A DNA stretch of 64,000 nucleotides from Irineochytrium annulatum (GCA_027600665.1 JADGJL010000011.1:62001-126000); one strand, 5' to 3'. Counted from the stretch's first letter, positions 35,399-45,150 are shown. A program made the numbers and translations. Notes: a model not told the origin generated them from the letters alone.

Positions 35399-36457
35399 AT
35401 GTCCAAATTGAAAGTCGCCGTCATCGGTGCCGGATCCATATCCGATTGCCACTTGCAAGCCTATGCCAGTAATCCTGACGTTGAGATATACGCTATCTGC
35501 GACCTGAATGCAGAACGTGCCGCAGAAGTGGCGAAGCAATATAATGCACCTCATGTGTTTACCGACTACAAGGAACTGCTCGCAATGCCCGAGATTCATT
35601 CCATTAGCATCTGTACATGGAACGACTCCCATGCCGAGATTAGCATTGCTGCGCTGGACGCAGGCAAAAACGTGTTATGTGAAAAACCACTCTGCCAGAC
35701 GGTGGAGGATGCCCTCGAGGTAGAGAAGGCCGTTCATCGCAGCGGAAAACTGCTGCAGGTTGGTTTTGTTCGCCGCTATAGCGACAATGCACAGATTCTG
35801 AAGAAGTTTATCGACGAGGGTGAACTGGGCGAGATCTATTATGCCAAAGCCTCCAGTCTGCGCCGTTTGGGTAATCCGGGTGGCTGGTTCTCCGATATCA
35901 ACCGCTCCGGCGGCGGCCCGCTGATTGATATCGGGGTGCATGTAATCGACATTTGCTGGTATCTGATGGGCAGACCGAAGGTGAAATCCGTCTCCGCTAA
36001 CGTGTCCAACCGATTGGGGAACCGCTCGAACATTAACAATCTGTCGTTCTACAAAGCGGCGGACTATGACGCGCAGCAGAATACTGTTGAGGATATGGCA
36101 AATGCCCTGATTCGTTTCGAGAATGGTGCGAGCCTGCTCGTGGATGTCAGCTTCACGCTCCATGCCAAAGCAGATGAGACCTCAGTCAAGCTATATGGTG
36201 ACAAAGGCGGTGCCGAGCTGGAGCCGGAAATTTCGATTATTGGCGAGAAATTTAACACCATTTTGAACATGACTCCACAGGTGGATTTCAAATCATTCGA
36301 CTTTATGGGCTCGTTCCGCAATGAAATCAACCATTTTATCGATAGTACACAGGGCCGCAAAGAAACACTTAGCCCAGTTGAAGACGGCGTCGAAGTAATG
36401 AAAATGCTCTGTGCCATCTACGAATCAGCCCGTCAGGGACGCGAAATTACGTTGTAA
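35399..36457 (+). CDS. Gfo/Idh/MocA-family oxidoreductase
   Basis: A 352-residue NAD(P)-dependent sugar dehydrogenase. The Rossmann motif VIGAGSISDCHLQAY is at 8-22, the catalytic Lys is in CEKPLCQT near residue 99, and the substrate domain has GGGPLIDIGVHVIDICWY. Its place beside a sugar isomerase suggests that it oxidises a monosaccharide released by the glycosidases. GGAGG lies 10 nt before the ATG. No terminator is visible right after it; a long repeat-rich region follows. Confidence 0.92.
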   Translation: MSKLKVAVIGAGSISDCHLQAYASNPDVEIYAICDLNAERAAEVAKQYNAPHVFTDYKELLAMPEIHSISICTWNDSHAEISIAALDAGKNVLCEKPLCQTVEDALEVEKAVHRSGKLLQVGFVRRYSDNAQILKKFIDEGELGEIYYAKASSLRRLGNPGGWFSDINRSGGGPLIDIGVHVIDICWYLMGRPKVKSVSANVSNRLGNRSNINNLSFYKAADYDAQQNTVEDMANALIRFENGASLLVDVSFTLHAKADETSVKLYGDKGGAELEPEISIIGEKFNTILNMTPQVDFKSFDFMGSFRNEINHFIDSTQGRKETLSPVEDGVEVMKMLCAIYESARQGREITL

Positions 36458-36572
36458 ATAGTGGTATTGTATCGCGTGGATGTGGGTGCTCCATGTGGTT
36501 ACTTCACGTTGATACTTAACTACTCCCATGGCATTAAAGGTTATGAGCATTTCACTCCCTTCTCAATGAAGC

Positions 36573-36634
36573 CCCACTCCGGGCGAGGTTCGGAGTCGTC
36601 CTCTCCGCTTGCATTTGGAGCAGAGAGCAGTGGG
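36573..36634 (+). repeat. Three-stem foldable element
   Basis: CCCACT (36573-36578) pairs with AGTGGG (36629-36634), ACTCCG (36576-36581) with CGGAGT (36591-36596), and CTCTCCGCT (36601-36609) with AGCAGAGAG (36619-36627). The first two left arms share bases, so the stems compete in part. Confidence 0.5.
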
Positions 36635-36694
36635 AGCGAGTGCTAACGAATCTGATCCGTCTTATTTAAGGATATGGAGCGCGAGCAGAAACCT

Positions 36695-36785
36695 AAAGAA
36701 CCTGAGACACGCTATATGAGAATAAACAGCAGTTTACAGCATTATTATCAGCTAATTTCGGGAAATAACGTGTCTGAAGTTCCTT
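36695..36785 (+). repeat. Inverted-repeat element of about 90 bp
   Basis: AAAGAACCTGAGACACG (36695-36711) and CGTGTCTGAAGTTCCTT (36769-36785) are complementary at 14 of 17 positions. They enclose an AT-rich centre. The size and end symmetry resemble small non-coding interspersed elements. Confidence 0.6.
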
Positions 36786-36973
36786 ACGATTTAAAAAGAG
36801 GATCAAAAGGCTGAATAAGGCGCCCTGAGTTCCTTAGAAAGTTTCCTGCGATTCGCGAAGGTGCCAGTTTATATTCCTCTGGAGGCAAGCGGAGAATGTG
36901 GGATTCATAGGAATTGAAGATGGCACCGCAATCGAAATAACAGAGTTACTACGCCCCATAATAGTTAAACATA

Positions 36974-37055
36974 CCGTTTACGCCAAAACGGAGAGTGCAG
37001 AACCTATCCGAAGAAGCGAAAAACAAAAGCTTCGGAAGATCCTACCACACTAAAA
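36974..37055 (+). repeat. Short derivative of the structured repeat (copy C)
   Basis: It shares GTTTAC...AACGGAGAG and GAAGAAGCG with copy B and CGGAAGAT with its right side. The long inner stem is missing; instead CCGAAG pairs with CTTCGG across an A-rich loop. Confidence 0.5.
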
Positions 37056-37113
37056 ATGACAGGATTTAATATGTCCTTTTTAGTTGAACTAAACGTTTAC
37101 ACGATAACGGAGA

Positions 37114-37225
37114 GGTCAGAAAAAATCTGAAGAAGCGGAGCGCTCGCCTTTATCCCCGGATTTCCCCTCTAGGAAAATAATCAAAGAAATCTGGGGGTAA
37201 CAGCGATCGGAAGATTATTCTGACC
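37114..37225 (+). repeat. Structured repeat, copy B
   Basis: The outer stem GGTCAGAAAAAATCT (37114-37128) pairs with AGATTATTCTGACC (37212-37225). The inner stem TTATCCCCGGATTTC (37150-37164) pairs with GAAATCTGGGGGTAA (37186-37200). The inner part is nearly identical to copy A, while the outer stem differs in sequence yet still pairs. Confidence 0.75.
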
Positions 37226-37292
37226 GCGTAGTGGCCGAGTGTAAACCTATGTGTTCAGCGTTTGACATGAAATCCAGAGGAGATGAATCAGG

Positions 37293-38705
37293 ATGAGCGA
37301 AACCCAAGAAACCGTACTGGAGCAGGAAGAGCAGATTGTTGAAGCCGGGGTGCACAATTTTAGCAAAGAGGAAGAGTGGATCAGACCGGAGGACCCGCTG
37401 CTGAATGAACGGCTGGAGTGGTTCAAGGACCAGAAGCTGGGGCTGATGATGCATTGGGGACCGTATTCCCAGCTTGGTCTCGTCGAGTCCTGGGCGCTGA
37501 GTGACGAGGATGGCGATTGGTCGCGTGATGACATCGACTGGACGGATGACATGGAAGACTTCAAACGGGAATACTTCGATCTCAACAAAACCTTCAATCC
37601 GATTCGTTTCCAACCTGAGGAATGGGCACAGATGGCGGCAGATAATGGGTTCAAATACTTCCTGTTCACCACCAAGCACCATGACGGATTTTGCATGTGG
37701 GATACCAAAACGACGGATTACCGGATTACGGGCAAAGACACCCCTTTTCATACCCATAAGTACGCGGACATCTGTCGAGCATTATTTGACGCTTTTCGGG
37801 CTAAAGGGCTGGGCATCTCAGCGTATTTCTCCAAAGCGGACTGGCATACCCCGTATTACTGGGCACCCGGTATGGAGCGTGGGCGCCATATGTGGCGCGG
37901 TCCCTCGTATGATCCCCATAAGTATCCATGGCTGTGGGAGCAATTCGTAGAGTTCACACATGAGCAGATCATGGAGCTGCTGACGAATTACGGACGGATC
38001 GAGTGTCTGTGGCTGGATGCCGGCTGGGTGCGCGAAGGTCGCCATGGGCAGGATATCAGGCTCGGAGAAGTCGTGGAACGTGCACGTCAGACCACACAAC
38101 CATGGCTCCTGTCCGCAGATCGCACCGTGGGTGGGCCGTATGAGAATATCGTTACCCCCGAGCAGACCATACCGGAACATCCGATGAACATTCCATGGGA
38201 GAGCTGTATTACCGTGGGCAACTCCTTTGCCTTCGGATTCGATGATCAGTACAAAACAGGAAGACAGCTGGCACATATTCTACTCGAAGTCGTGTCCAAG
38301 GGTGGTAACCTGGCGCTGAATGTAGGACCACAACCCGATGGGCGTCTGCCCAAAGGGGCAATTCGAGGCATCAAGGGCCTCGGTGAATGGCTGGGTACTC
38401 ATGGAGAAGGGGTCTATGGAACCCGGATCTGCGGGCCATATTTTACGAAAGATTGGGCCTTCACACAGAAGGAAGAGATCAACACCGTATATGCCTTCCG
38501 TTTATACCGAAACGAACATGAGAGCGTACAACCACAGCTAGTCATTCCTTATCTGGAAAAGGTAGAGCGGGTCGAACTCATCGGTAGCGATGACGTACTT
38601 ACGTATCAGCATACGGAAGACGGACTTCTCGTGGAACTTCCACAATCGGTTACAACCAGTGCATTACCCATCACACATACGTTCAGATTGATCACAAGCG
38701 CATAG
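37293..38705 (+). CDS. Alpha-L-fucosidase, GH29 (second)
   Basis: A 470-residue cytosolic GH29 enzyme. It has RLEWFKDQKLGLMMHWGPYS at about 40-58, FTTKHHDGFCMWDT and predicted nucleophile Asp242 in CLWLDAGW. LLEVVSKGGNLALNVGPQPDG is the family's late barrel motif, and a short C-terminal beta domain follows. It differs strongly from the first GH29 (30930-32411), which suggests a different fucose linkage. The ribosome site GAGGAG precedes the ATG. It starts right after the repeat cluster and ends at a terminator, so it may be its own transcript. Confidence 0.9.
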   Translation: MSETQETVLEQEEQIVEAGVHNFSKEEEWIRPEDPLLNERLEWFKDQKLGLMMHWGPYSQLGLVESWALSDEDGDWSRDDIDWTDDMEDFKREYFDLNKTFNPIRFQPEEWAQMAADNGFKYFLFTTKHHDGFCMWDTKTTDYRITGKDTPFHTHKYADICRALFDAFRAKGLGISAYFSKADWHTPYYWAPGMERGRHMWRGPSYDPHKYPWLWEQFVEFTHEQIMELLTNYGRIECLWLDAGWVREGRHGQDIRLGEVVERARQTTQPWLLSADRTVGGPYENIVTPEQTIPEHPMNIPWESCITVGNSFAFGFDDQYKTGRQLAHILLEVVSKGGNLALNVGPQPDGRLPKGAIRGIKGLGEWLGTHGEGVYGTRICGPYFTKDWAFTQKEEINTVYAFRLYRNEHESVQPQLVIPYLEKVERVELIGSDDVLTYQHTEDGLLVELPQSVTTSALPITHTFRLITSA

Positions 38706-39084
38706 AGATTGTTCCAGTGTGTTCCCCTTCTCGGTGCTGAATCGGTAACTTTTTGAACATGCATGTACAGAACGCCATGTCAATTCCGGGGGAGATCTAG
38801 CCACCTCCGGGATTTTTTTATTCATACATAAGGAACATAATTTCCACTAAAAACAGCTCGTAATCGCTTGCTACACAAGGGTTTAGAGAATAAAGAGAAG
38901 TCGGAGAAAATTGCAAATTGATAAAAGTTTACCGTGCGATGTACTATCAAATCAAGAAAGCGCTACCTGATATGAATGTTTACATCGATTATGTTTAACA
39001 AGGGAATCAGATCAGAAAAAAGGTTATTTAAGGGATGTAAATGTAATGTATTATTACACTTGAGGTGTAGAAGGAGTGACGCAA
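38706..39084. other. Regulatory spacer before the ABC transporter
   Basis: This 379-bp region holds the fucosidase terminator and, at 38955-38968, AGAAAGCGCTACCT, a cre-like site with three mismatches outside its AAAGCGCT core. A loose inverted repeat TGTTTACA...TTAACA lies near 38978. I could not fix the promoter. Confidence 0.45.
38785..38820 (+). terminator. Terminator after the second fucosidase gene
   Basis: TCCGGGGGAG and CACCTCCGGGA pair imperfectly, followed by seven T. Confidence 0.75.
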
Positions 39085-40062
39085 ATGAGTCGAGCTACGG
39101 AAAGCATACCCGCTAAGTTGGAACTCCAGCAGAGGAAACATGTGGAGCCCAAGCGGCAGCATCCATTCATCAAAAGCCTCAAGAAGCACTGGGAGCTCTA
39201 CCTGCTCGTGCTGCCTCCCGTGTTGTATCTGTTGATCTTCAAGTACATCCCTATGGTGGGTGTCCAGATCGCCTTCAAGGACTTCAGTGTAGTCAAAGGA
39301 ATCTGGGGAAGCCCCTGGGTTGGTTTCAAACACTTCGAAGCCTTCTTCCAGTCTCCAAACTTCTGGCTGTTGATCAAGAACACGATAGGCATCAGCTTCT
39401 ATTCCTTAATTGCGGGTTTCCCCATTCCAATCCTGCTGGCGCTGGCGCTGAATGAGATTCGTACGGGTTATTTCAAGAAGACCGTGCAGATGGTCACTTA
39501 CGCTCCGCATTTTATCTCCACCGTTGTCATGGTATCCATTATCATTCTGATGCTCTCCCCACATGTGGGCGTGGTAGACAAGCTGTTCACGCTGCTCGGC
39601 TTCCCAATGACCAACTTCATGGGCATTCCGGAATACTTCAAATCAATCTACGTCTGGTCAGGTGTATGGCAGGGCATGGGGTATTCATCCATCATATATA
39701 TCGCAGCTCTTGCTGGTGTTGACCCATCCCTGTATGAAGCAGCGAAGATGGACGGCGCATCAAGACTTCGGAAAATCTGGCACATTGACCTTCCAACACT
39801 CGTTCCAGTCACCGTCATCATGCTGATTCTGAGTCTGGGCAGCATTATGGGCGTGGGCTTCGAGAAAATATACCTGATGCAGAATCCGCTCAACACAAGC
39901 GCTTCAGAGGTCATCTCCACGTATGTGTACAAGGTGGGTCTGATTGGTGCGAATTTCAGTTTCTCCTCGGCAGTAGGGTTATTCAACTCCATTATCAACC
40001 TGATTCTGCTGGTTATCGTCAACGGCATATCGCGCAAAGTATCCCAGAACAGCTTGTGGTAA
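39085..40062 (+). CDS. Sugar ABC transporter permease, LplB family
   Basis: A 325-residue permease with six transmembrane helices and the EAA loop YEAAKMDGASRLRKIWHIDLP, which docks the ATPase. The LplB-type N-terminus LYLLVLPPVLYLLIFKYIPMVGVQIAFKDF is clear. GGAG lies 9 nt before ATG 39085; the in-frame GTG at 39076 overlaps it. No ATPase gene is nearby, which is normal for these systems because a shared MsmX-type ATPase serves them. First gene of a permease-permease-binding protein operon. Confidence 0.93.
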   Translation: MSRATESIPAKLELQQRKHVEPKRQHPFIKSLKKHWELYLLVLPPVLYLLIFKYIPMVGVQIAFKDFSVVKGIWGSPWVGFKHFEAFFQSPNFWLLIKNTIGISFYSLIAGFPIPILLALALNEIRTGYFKKTVQMVTYAPHFISTVVMVSIIILMLSPHVGVVDKLFTLLGFPMTNFMGIPEYFKSIYVWSGVWQGMGYSSIIYIAALAGVDPSLYEAAKMDGASRLRKIWHIDLPTLVPVTVIMLILSLGSIMGVGFEKIYLMQNPLNTSASEVISTYVYKVGLIGANFSFSSAVGLFNSIINLILLVIVNGISRKVSQNSLW

Positions 40063-40077
40063 AGGAGGAGCTTATTC

Positions 40078-40986
40078 ATGTTCAACCTGATTAATCGGAA
40101 CCGGATCAAGGACCCGCTCGGTGACCGCATTTTTATGACACTTAACTATATCTTTCTGTTTGCCATACTGCTTACGGTGTTTTATCCGCTCTTGTATATC
40201 ATCAGTTCTTCGTTCAGCTCTTCACGGGCCGTCACATCCGGTCAGGTGTGGCTGTTCCCGGTCGATTTTAACATCAAGGCTTATATCTCCATATTCAAAA
40301 GCCAACAGCTGATGCTCGGTTTCTACAACACGATCATCTACACCGTGGTGGGCACGTTCATTAACGTGGCACTGACCGTCATGCTGGCGTATCCCTTGTC
40401 ACGCAAGTCATTCTATGGACGAGGTGCCATTATCATTTTCATGATGATCACGATGTTCTTTGATGGCGGTCTGATTCCCACCTACCTCCTGATGAAGGAC
40501 TTGCACCTGCTGGATACACGTTGGGCGATGTGGTTGCCCGGGGCGCTCGCGGTGTTCCAAGTCATTGTAGCAAGGACGTTCTTCCAATCTTCCATTCCGG
40601 AAGAGCTTGGAGAGGCCGCAGAGATGGATGGTTGCCGGGATATCCGGTATCTGATCAGCGTGGTTCTTCCTTTATCAAAGCCTATTCTGGCGGTCATGAC
40701 ACTCATGTATGCCGTAGGTCACTGGAATGCGTACTTTGATGCACTGATCTACCTGCGTTCTGAGAAATTGTTCCCTCTCCAGTACGTGCTGCGCAATCTG
40801 CTTATCCTGAACGCGGCTGATCCGGCGATGCTTGCCAATACCAGCCAACAGTTGCGGGATCAAGGGTTTGAGCAGGTGTTGAAATATGCACTGATCGTTG
40901 TCGCGAGTATCCCCATTCTGATCATGTATCCATTTGTACAGAAGCATTTTGTTAAAGGAGTCATGGTTGGTTCCCTCAAAGGTTAA
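40078..40986 (+). CDS. Carbohydrate ABC transporter permease, YtcP/LplC family
   Basis: A 302-residue second permease of the importer with six helices and the EAA loop ELGEAAEMDGCRDIRYLISVVLPLSKP. It starts 15 bp after the LplB-like gene with AAAGGAGGAG upstream. The C-terminus (YPFVQKHFVKGVMVGSLKG) is the standard family ending. It pairs with the upstream permease and the lipoprotein below. Confidence 0.93.
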   Translation: MFNLINRNRIKDPLGDRIFMTLNYIFLFAILLTVFYPLLYIISSSFSSSRAVTSGQVWLFPVDFNIKAYISIFKSQQLMLGFYNTIIYTVVGTFINVALTVMLAYPLSRKSFYGRGAIIIFMMITMFFDGGLIPTYLLMKDLHLLDTRWAMWLPGALAVFQVIVARTFFQSSIPEELGEAAEMDGCRDIRYLISVVLPLSKPILAVMTLMYAVGHWNAYFDALIYLRSEKLFPLQYVLRNLLILNAADPAMLANTSQQLRDQGFEQVLKYALIVVASIPILIMYPFVQKHFVKGVMVGSLKG

Positions 40987-41114
40987 TCCTTGTGAGTTAA
41001 GCCCGGTTGCCTCTTGAAAGGAGGTGGAAGGAACACGCCGGCTTCCGGGAGTGATTGGATACGTGTGCACTACAACCAATGGTTTGCCGTTATGAACAAA
41101 AAGGAGGAGTCAGA

Positions 41115-42752
41115 TTGAGAAAATCTTGGATTTCGATGTTGTTTCTGGTCTTTGCTTCGATGGCTTTGTTGTCCGCATGTAGTTCATCCGAGGAATCGGG
41201 TGGAAGTAGCGACGGTAGCGGGGAGAGCGGCGGTCCTGTAACCATGACCTTCTTTGCTCCGCAAGGCAAAGCGTCCATGGAAGAGAATGAATTTACCCAA
41301 TTTATCGAAGACAAGTTCGACGTTACCCTAAAATGGGATCTGGCCCCTACAGACGCCTTGCAGGATCGCAGACAATTGCTGCTGGCCAGTGGTGATTATC
41401 CGGAAGTGTTTCTTCACGGCAAGTTCACCACTTCAGACCTTCAAACCTATGGAAAACAGGGCGTGTTCCTTCCGCTACAAGATCTGATTAAGGAGTATGG
41501 TCCGAACCTGACCAAGATTATGGAAGAGAAGCCATATTTCAAAGAAGCCATTACAGCACCGGATGGCAACATCTATGCACTGCCGATCTTCAATGAATGT
41601 TACCACTGTACGTATGCACAGAAATACTGGATCAACACAGAATGGCTCGATAATCTGGGTCTGAAAATGCCAACAACAACCGATGAACTGTACACCGTTC
41701 TGAAGGCGTTTAAGACACAGGATCCCAACGGTAACGGGAAAGCGGACGAGATTCCACTTACGGGTGCACCGAACAAGTATGTATGGAATGGCAACATTGA
41801 TGCCTATCTGATGAATAGTTTCATATACAATGACAACGACAAATACCTGATCGTGAACGATGGCAAGGTGAGTTTTGCCGCCAATCAGGAAGGATGGAAG
41901 AAAGGGCTGGAGTACATGAACAAGCTGTATGCAGATGGCCTGATTGATCCAGCTTCCTTCACGCAGAACGATCAGGCGATTGGACAACTGGGCAACAAAG
42001 AAGGCGATGAGGTGGTCGGCTCCATTACAACGGCGCTGGTCAGCTATCTCGTAAATACCTATGACAAAGACATTACTCGTCACCAGCACTGGGATATTGT
42101 CCCTCCATTGAAAGGGCCGGATGGCGTGCAGACAACAGGCGCCACGCAGAGCGTCGGTGAGTTTGAGTTTGCCATTACCAACAAAGCGACAGAAGCACAG
42201 CAGATTGCCGCTATCAAAATTGTGGACTACATGTTCAGTGAAGAAGGTGCACTATACGCGGAGTATGGACCAACCGAAGGCAAGGGCTGGAAAAAGGCAG
42301 ATGCCGATGAGAAAAACATCAATGGCGAGCCTGCCAAATACAGTTACTACAACCTGCCTGAGCGTGATCCAAACGTTGTTGTGAATGAGAGCTGGTCACA
42401 GATCGGAGCGCATGACTTGTCCAACACATTCCGTAATCTGTTTGCCGAAGGGCAGAACCCTTTGGAAGCAGAGGGTTATGGTACACGTCTGGCGCAAGCT
42501 ACCAATGTGTATGAACCCTATGCACCAAAAGAAGTATATCCTGCGAACGTGTTTATCCGTCCAGAGGATACGGAATCAGCTGCACAATTGACTACGGCCA
42601 TCAAGGATTATGTGCAGACGAATATGGCACAGTTCATTATCGGTAGCAAGAGCATTGATAAGGAATGGGATGCATATGTCAAAGGCTTCGATGGTCTTGG
42701 GCTAAGTAATTACCTTGAGATCTACCAGCGCGCCATTGAGAAGAATCAATAA
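41115..42752 (+). CDS. Extracellular sugar-binding lipoprotein, LplA type
   Basis: A 545-residue substrate-binding protein of the large LplA-like class. The start is TTG 41115, because AAAGGAGGAG ends 5 nt before it and it gives a clean lipoprotein signal (RKSWISMLFLVFASM, lipobox LLSAC, Cys22). A Gly/Ser linker follows. DPNGNGKADEIP is the calcium-binding loop common in this class. The large pocket of such proteins suits oligosaccharides, in line with the cytoplasmic glycosidases around it. A terminator follows. Confidence 0.92.
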   Translation: MRKSWISMLFLVFASMALLSACSSSEESGGSSDGSGESGGPVTMTFFAPQGKASMEENEFTQFIEDKFDVTLKWDLAPTDALQDRRQLLLASGDYPEVFLHGKFTTSDLQTYGKQGVFLPLQDLIKEYGPNLTKIMEEKPYFKEAITAPDGNIYALPIFNECYHCTYAQKYWINTEWLDNLGLKMPTTTDELYTVLKAFKTQDPNGNGKADEIPLTGAPNKYVWNGNIDAYLMNSFIYNDNDKYLIVNDGKVSFAANQEGWKKGLEYMNKLYADGLIDPASFTQNDQAIGQLGNKEGDEVVGSITTALVSYLVNTYDKDITRHQHWDIVPPLKGPDGVQTTGATQSVGEFEFAITNKATEAQQIAAIKIVDYMFSEEGALYAEYGPTEGKGWKKADADEKNINGEPAKYSYYNLPERDPNVVVNESWSQIGAHDLSNTFRNLFAEGQNPLEAEGYGTRLAQATNVYEPYAPKEVYPANVFIRPEDTESAAQLTTAIKDYVQTNMAQFIIGSKSIDKEWDAYVKGFDGLGLSNYLEIYQRAIEKNQ

Positions 42753-42774
42753 TTGTTGAAGGATTCCATATAGA

Positions 42775-42813
42775 GGCTGTCCCGTCTGTCACCCGTGACC
42801 GGGACAGTCTTCT
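42775..42813 (+). terminator. Terminator after the binding-protein gene
   Basis: GGCTGTCCCG and CGGGACAGTC pair with one G-U; the T run after it is weak (TTCTCC). Confidence 0.6.
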
Positions 42814-42930
42814 CCTATGACAACCCCACGTCATCCGATATAATGTACTGAATATTTATGGGAAATTAGCGATCAGCACAAATGATTGTCGTCATTCAGC
42901 ATGAACAGTAATGGTGGGGGGATCTCGGAG

Positions 42931-45150
42931 ATGAACAACAATTGGTTTAGACGTTTGCTGTTATCGTATCTGCCTGTTTTCTTTATTGTGACGACCATTC
43001 TATTCTTTATTTTCTTCCAGGTCTTCAATGAACAGAACCGTAGAGAAGCGCTTAAGGCCAACGAATTCCTGGCCTCACAGGTCACACAATATTTGGACAA
43101 CTCTTTGCGCTCCATTGATTTTAAGGTACTGCGTGAGATTTTGACCAACCCTAACTTGAAGAATTATTTCTCGGTATCTGGCAGCGATGATGTGTATGCC
43201 GGCATTCAGGCGGTCCAGGTGGTTGATGAATTGAAAATAGAGTATCCGCTGATTGATTCGATATATCTCGTTCGATATGGAGATGGCACGGTCTTCAGTA
43301 ACGGGAAGGCGGTTCCGATTGAAGAGTTCCCGGATGCAGGCTTTATTGCAGATAGCCGGACGAGGGATGAACAAAAGTGGGCAGGGGCACGAGCATTCCG
43401 GGCTTTCCCTTCACAAGCAACGGAGCAGGTAATTACAATTGTGCGAAGTGTAGGGAACGGCAAAGGACTTGTAGTCACCAACGTAGATCTGAGTACCCTG
43501 AGGAAGTCCATTATGCAGATGTATGATCCGGAATTTACGTTTGTGAACATCTTCAACCGTTCGGGCGGCAATCTTTGGGATAGCAGCAGACCAGAAGGGA
43601 TTACAGCTTCCACTAAAACCACGTCGGGAGAAGTCTTCTCTGAATTTACGTCGAGTTATAGCGGCTGGAAGGTGCAGACGGGACTCAATAACGGCAAAAT
43701 CGTCAAATGGGCTCTGCAATTTTATAATATCTGGTTTGCCTTTGCTGTAGTGGTTGTGTTGATTGGCGTGGTGTGGGTGATCTATGTGACCCGCAGAAAC
43801 TACAAGCCGATTCAGCAGATTGTCACGTTAATTCAGACCGTCTCTTCGCAGAAGCAATCCGGACTGAACTATGGCAAAGAGAATGAGTTCCGCTTCATCC
43901 ATGCCACGCTGGAACGCATGATTGATCAGACGAGACAATATCAGGAGGAGCATGAAGAGAATCTGATTTTGCAGAAAAGGATGTTCTTTCAGGAGTTGCT
44001 GGAAGGCACACGAGACTTTACGAGCACGGAGCTGACAGCAGAGATGAAGAAGTTCAAACTGCCTGAGCTGGAGCATCGTTGGGCCGTCATGGTAATTGAA
44101 ATGGATCGGTATGATGCATTTGCGACGGAGTATCATCATCAGGACCAATCCCTCCTGAAATTTGTGTTGTCCAGTATTCTGCAAGAGAGTGCACGCCATG
44201 AAGGAACGGAAGTATGGGCTGAATGGATCTCCGATCAGCGTCTGTACGCCATCCTCTGGATGCCGGATATGGAACAGGCCGAGGAGATGGAGCATCGATT
44301 GCTGGCTGGTTATCTGGATAGAATCGATCAGTATCTCAACTTCACCGTAACCATTGGGGTGGGTCGAGTTGCTGTCGATATTCGGGGATTGAGAGCTTCA
44401 TTGAAAGAAGCTGTGCACGCGCTGGAGTACAAGGCTGTACTGGGAATAAATCGCATCATTCCGTGTAGCGATGTGCCGAATTCGACCAATGATGTGTATG
44501 AGTTCCTGAAAACCATCTCACTGCTGGTACAGGCAATGCGTTTATCGGACGATGTCTGGGAAAAGCATTTTGAAAGACTGTTTGAACAAATCAGTGAGTC
44601 CGTCCTGTCCCGTCAGGAAATTATGAATACAATCCAATTGTTATTTCAACATTACAATCGGGAGTTCGCCGAACTTCCACGGGAGTACCAGGATTCGTGG
44701 GCCGCTATATTCACCCCGCTTCTCCCAAGGCTTGAGGGCTGGGAGACGTTAGACGATTTGCGTGAGCTGTGCTGGGAAGGGTTCCGGGAACTGGCCCTAC
44801 AGATGAAGACGCTGCAATGTTCGCGTAAACACAGATCTCATATTCTAGAGATTCGCAAATACATCGAAGAGCATTACAATAATCCCGATCTGTCGCTGAA
44901 CTACCTTAGTGATCGATTCGATATTAATCCGAAGTATCTGAGCAAGCTTTTCAAGGATGAGATTGGGGAGAAGTTCGTGGATCTGCTCATTAGTCATCGC
45001 ATCGAAAAAGCCAAATTGCTCATGCAGGAGACCGATAAGGCTATTCAGGAAATCAGTGAAGAAGTGGGATATACCAACTATAATTCCTTCAATCGGGCTT
45101 TCAAAAACGTGGTGGGTGTAGCGCCAAGTGACTACCGTAAGGCCATGTGA
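42931..45150 (+). CDS. Membrane-bound AraC-family regulator with extracellular sensor
   Basis: A 739-residue regulator. Transmembrane helix 1 (LLLSYLPVFFIVTTILFFIFF) is near residues 8-28. A Cache-like extracellular domain extends to about 265. Transmembrane helix 2 (FAVVVVLIGVVWVIYV) leads to a HAMP-like linker and a cytoplasmic middle domain. The C-terminal 100 residues are AraC helix-turn-helix (YIEEHYNNPDLSLNYLSDRF to VGVAPSDYRKAM). Such one-piece receptors commonly lie beside LplABC importers and switch them on. ATG 42931 follows GGTGGGGGG; 15 upstream in-frame codons are discarded. A TATAAT at 42839-42844 may serve as its -10. Confidence 0.87.
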   Translation: MNNNWFRRLLLSYLPVFFIVTTILFFIFFQVFNEQNRREALKANEFLASQVTQYLDNSLRSIDFKVLREILTNPNLKNYFSVSGSDDVYAGIQAVQVVDELKIEYPLIDSIYLVRYGDGTVFSNGKAVPIEEFPDAGFIADSRTRDEQKWAGARAFRAFPSQATEQVITIVRSVGNGKGLVVTNVDLSTLRKSIMQMYDPEFTFVNIFNRSGGNLWDSSRPEGITASTKTTSGEVFSEFTSSYSGWKVQTGLNNGKIVKWALQFYNIWFAFAVVVVLIGVVWVIYVTRRNYKPIQQIVTLIQTVSSQKQSGLNYGKENEFRFIHATLERMIDQTRQYQEEHEENLILQKRMFFQELLEGTRDFTSTELTAEMKKFKLPELEHRWAVMVIEMDRYDAFATEYHHQDQSLLKFVLSSILQESARHEGTEVWAEWISDQRLYAILWMPDMEQAEEMEHRLLAGYLDRIDQYLNFTVTIGVGRVAVDIRGLRASLKEAVHALEYKAVLGINRIIPCSDVPNSTNDVYEFLKTISLLVQAMRLSDDVWEKHFERLFEQISESVLSRQEIMNTIQLLFQHYNREFAELPREYQDSWAAIFTPLLPRLEGWETLDDLRELCWEGFRELALQMKTLQCSRKHRSHILEIRKYIEEHYNNPDLSLNYLSDRFDINPKYLSKLFKDEIGEKFVDLLISHRIEKAKLLMQETDKAIQEISEEVGYTNYNSFNRAFKNVVGVAPSDYRKAM

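Larger units (their letters stand above)
36458..37292. other. Repeat-rich intergenic region of about 830 bp
   Basis: No supportable protein gene. At least four foldable elements lie here: a three-stem element at 36573-36634, a long inverted repeat at 36695-36785, a short repeat C at 36974-37055 and repeat copy B at 37114-37225. A lone CTGAGTTCCTTAG near 36825 looks like a leftover end of the 36695 element. Confidence 0.65.

Noticed and set aside
35146..37292. CRISPR-like array
   Set aside because: The repeats are two full copies and some derivatives, each with internal stems, far apart and without regular spacers.
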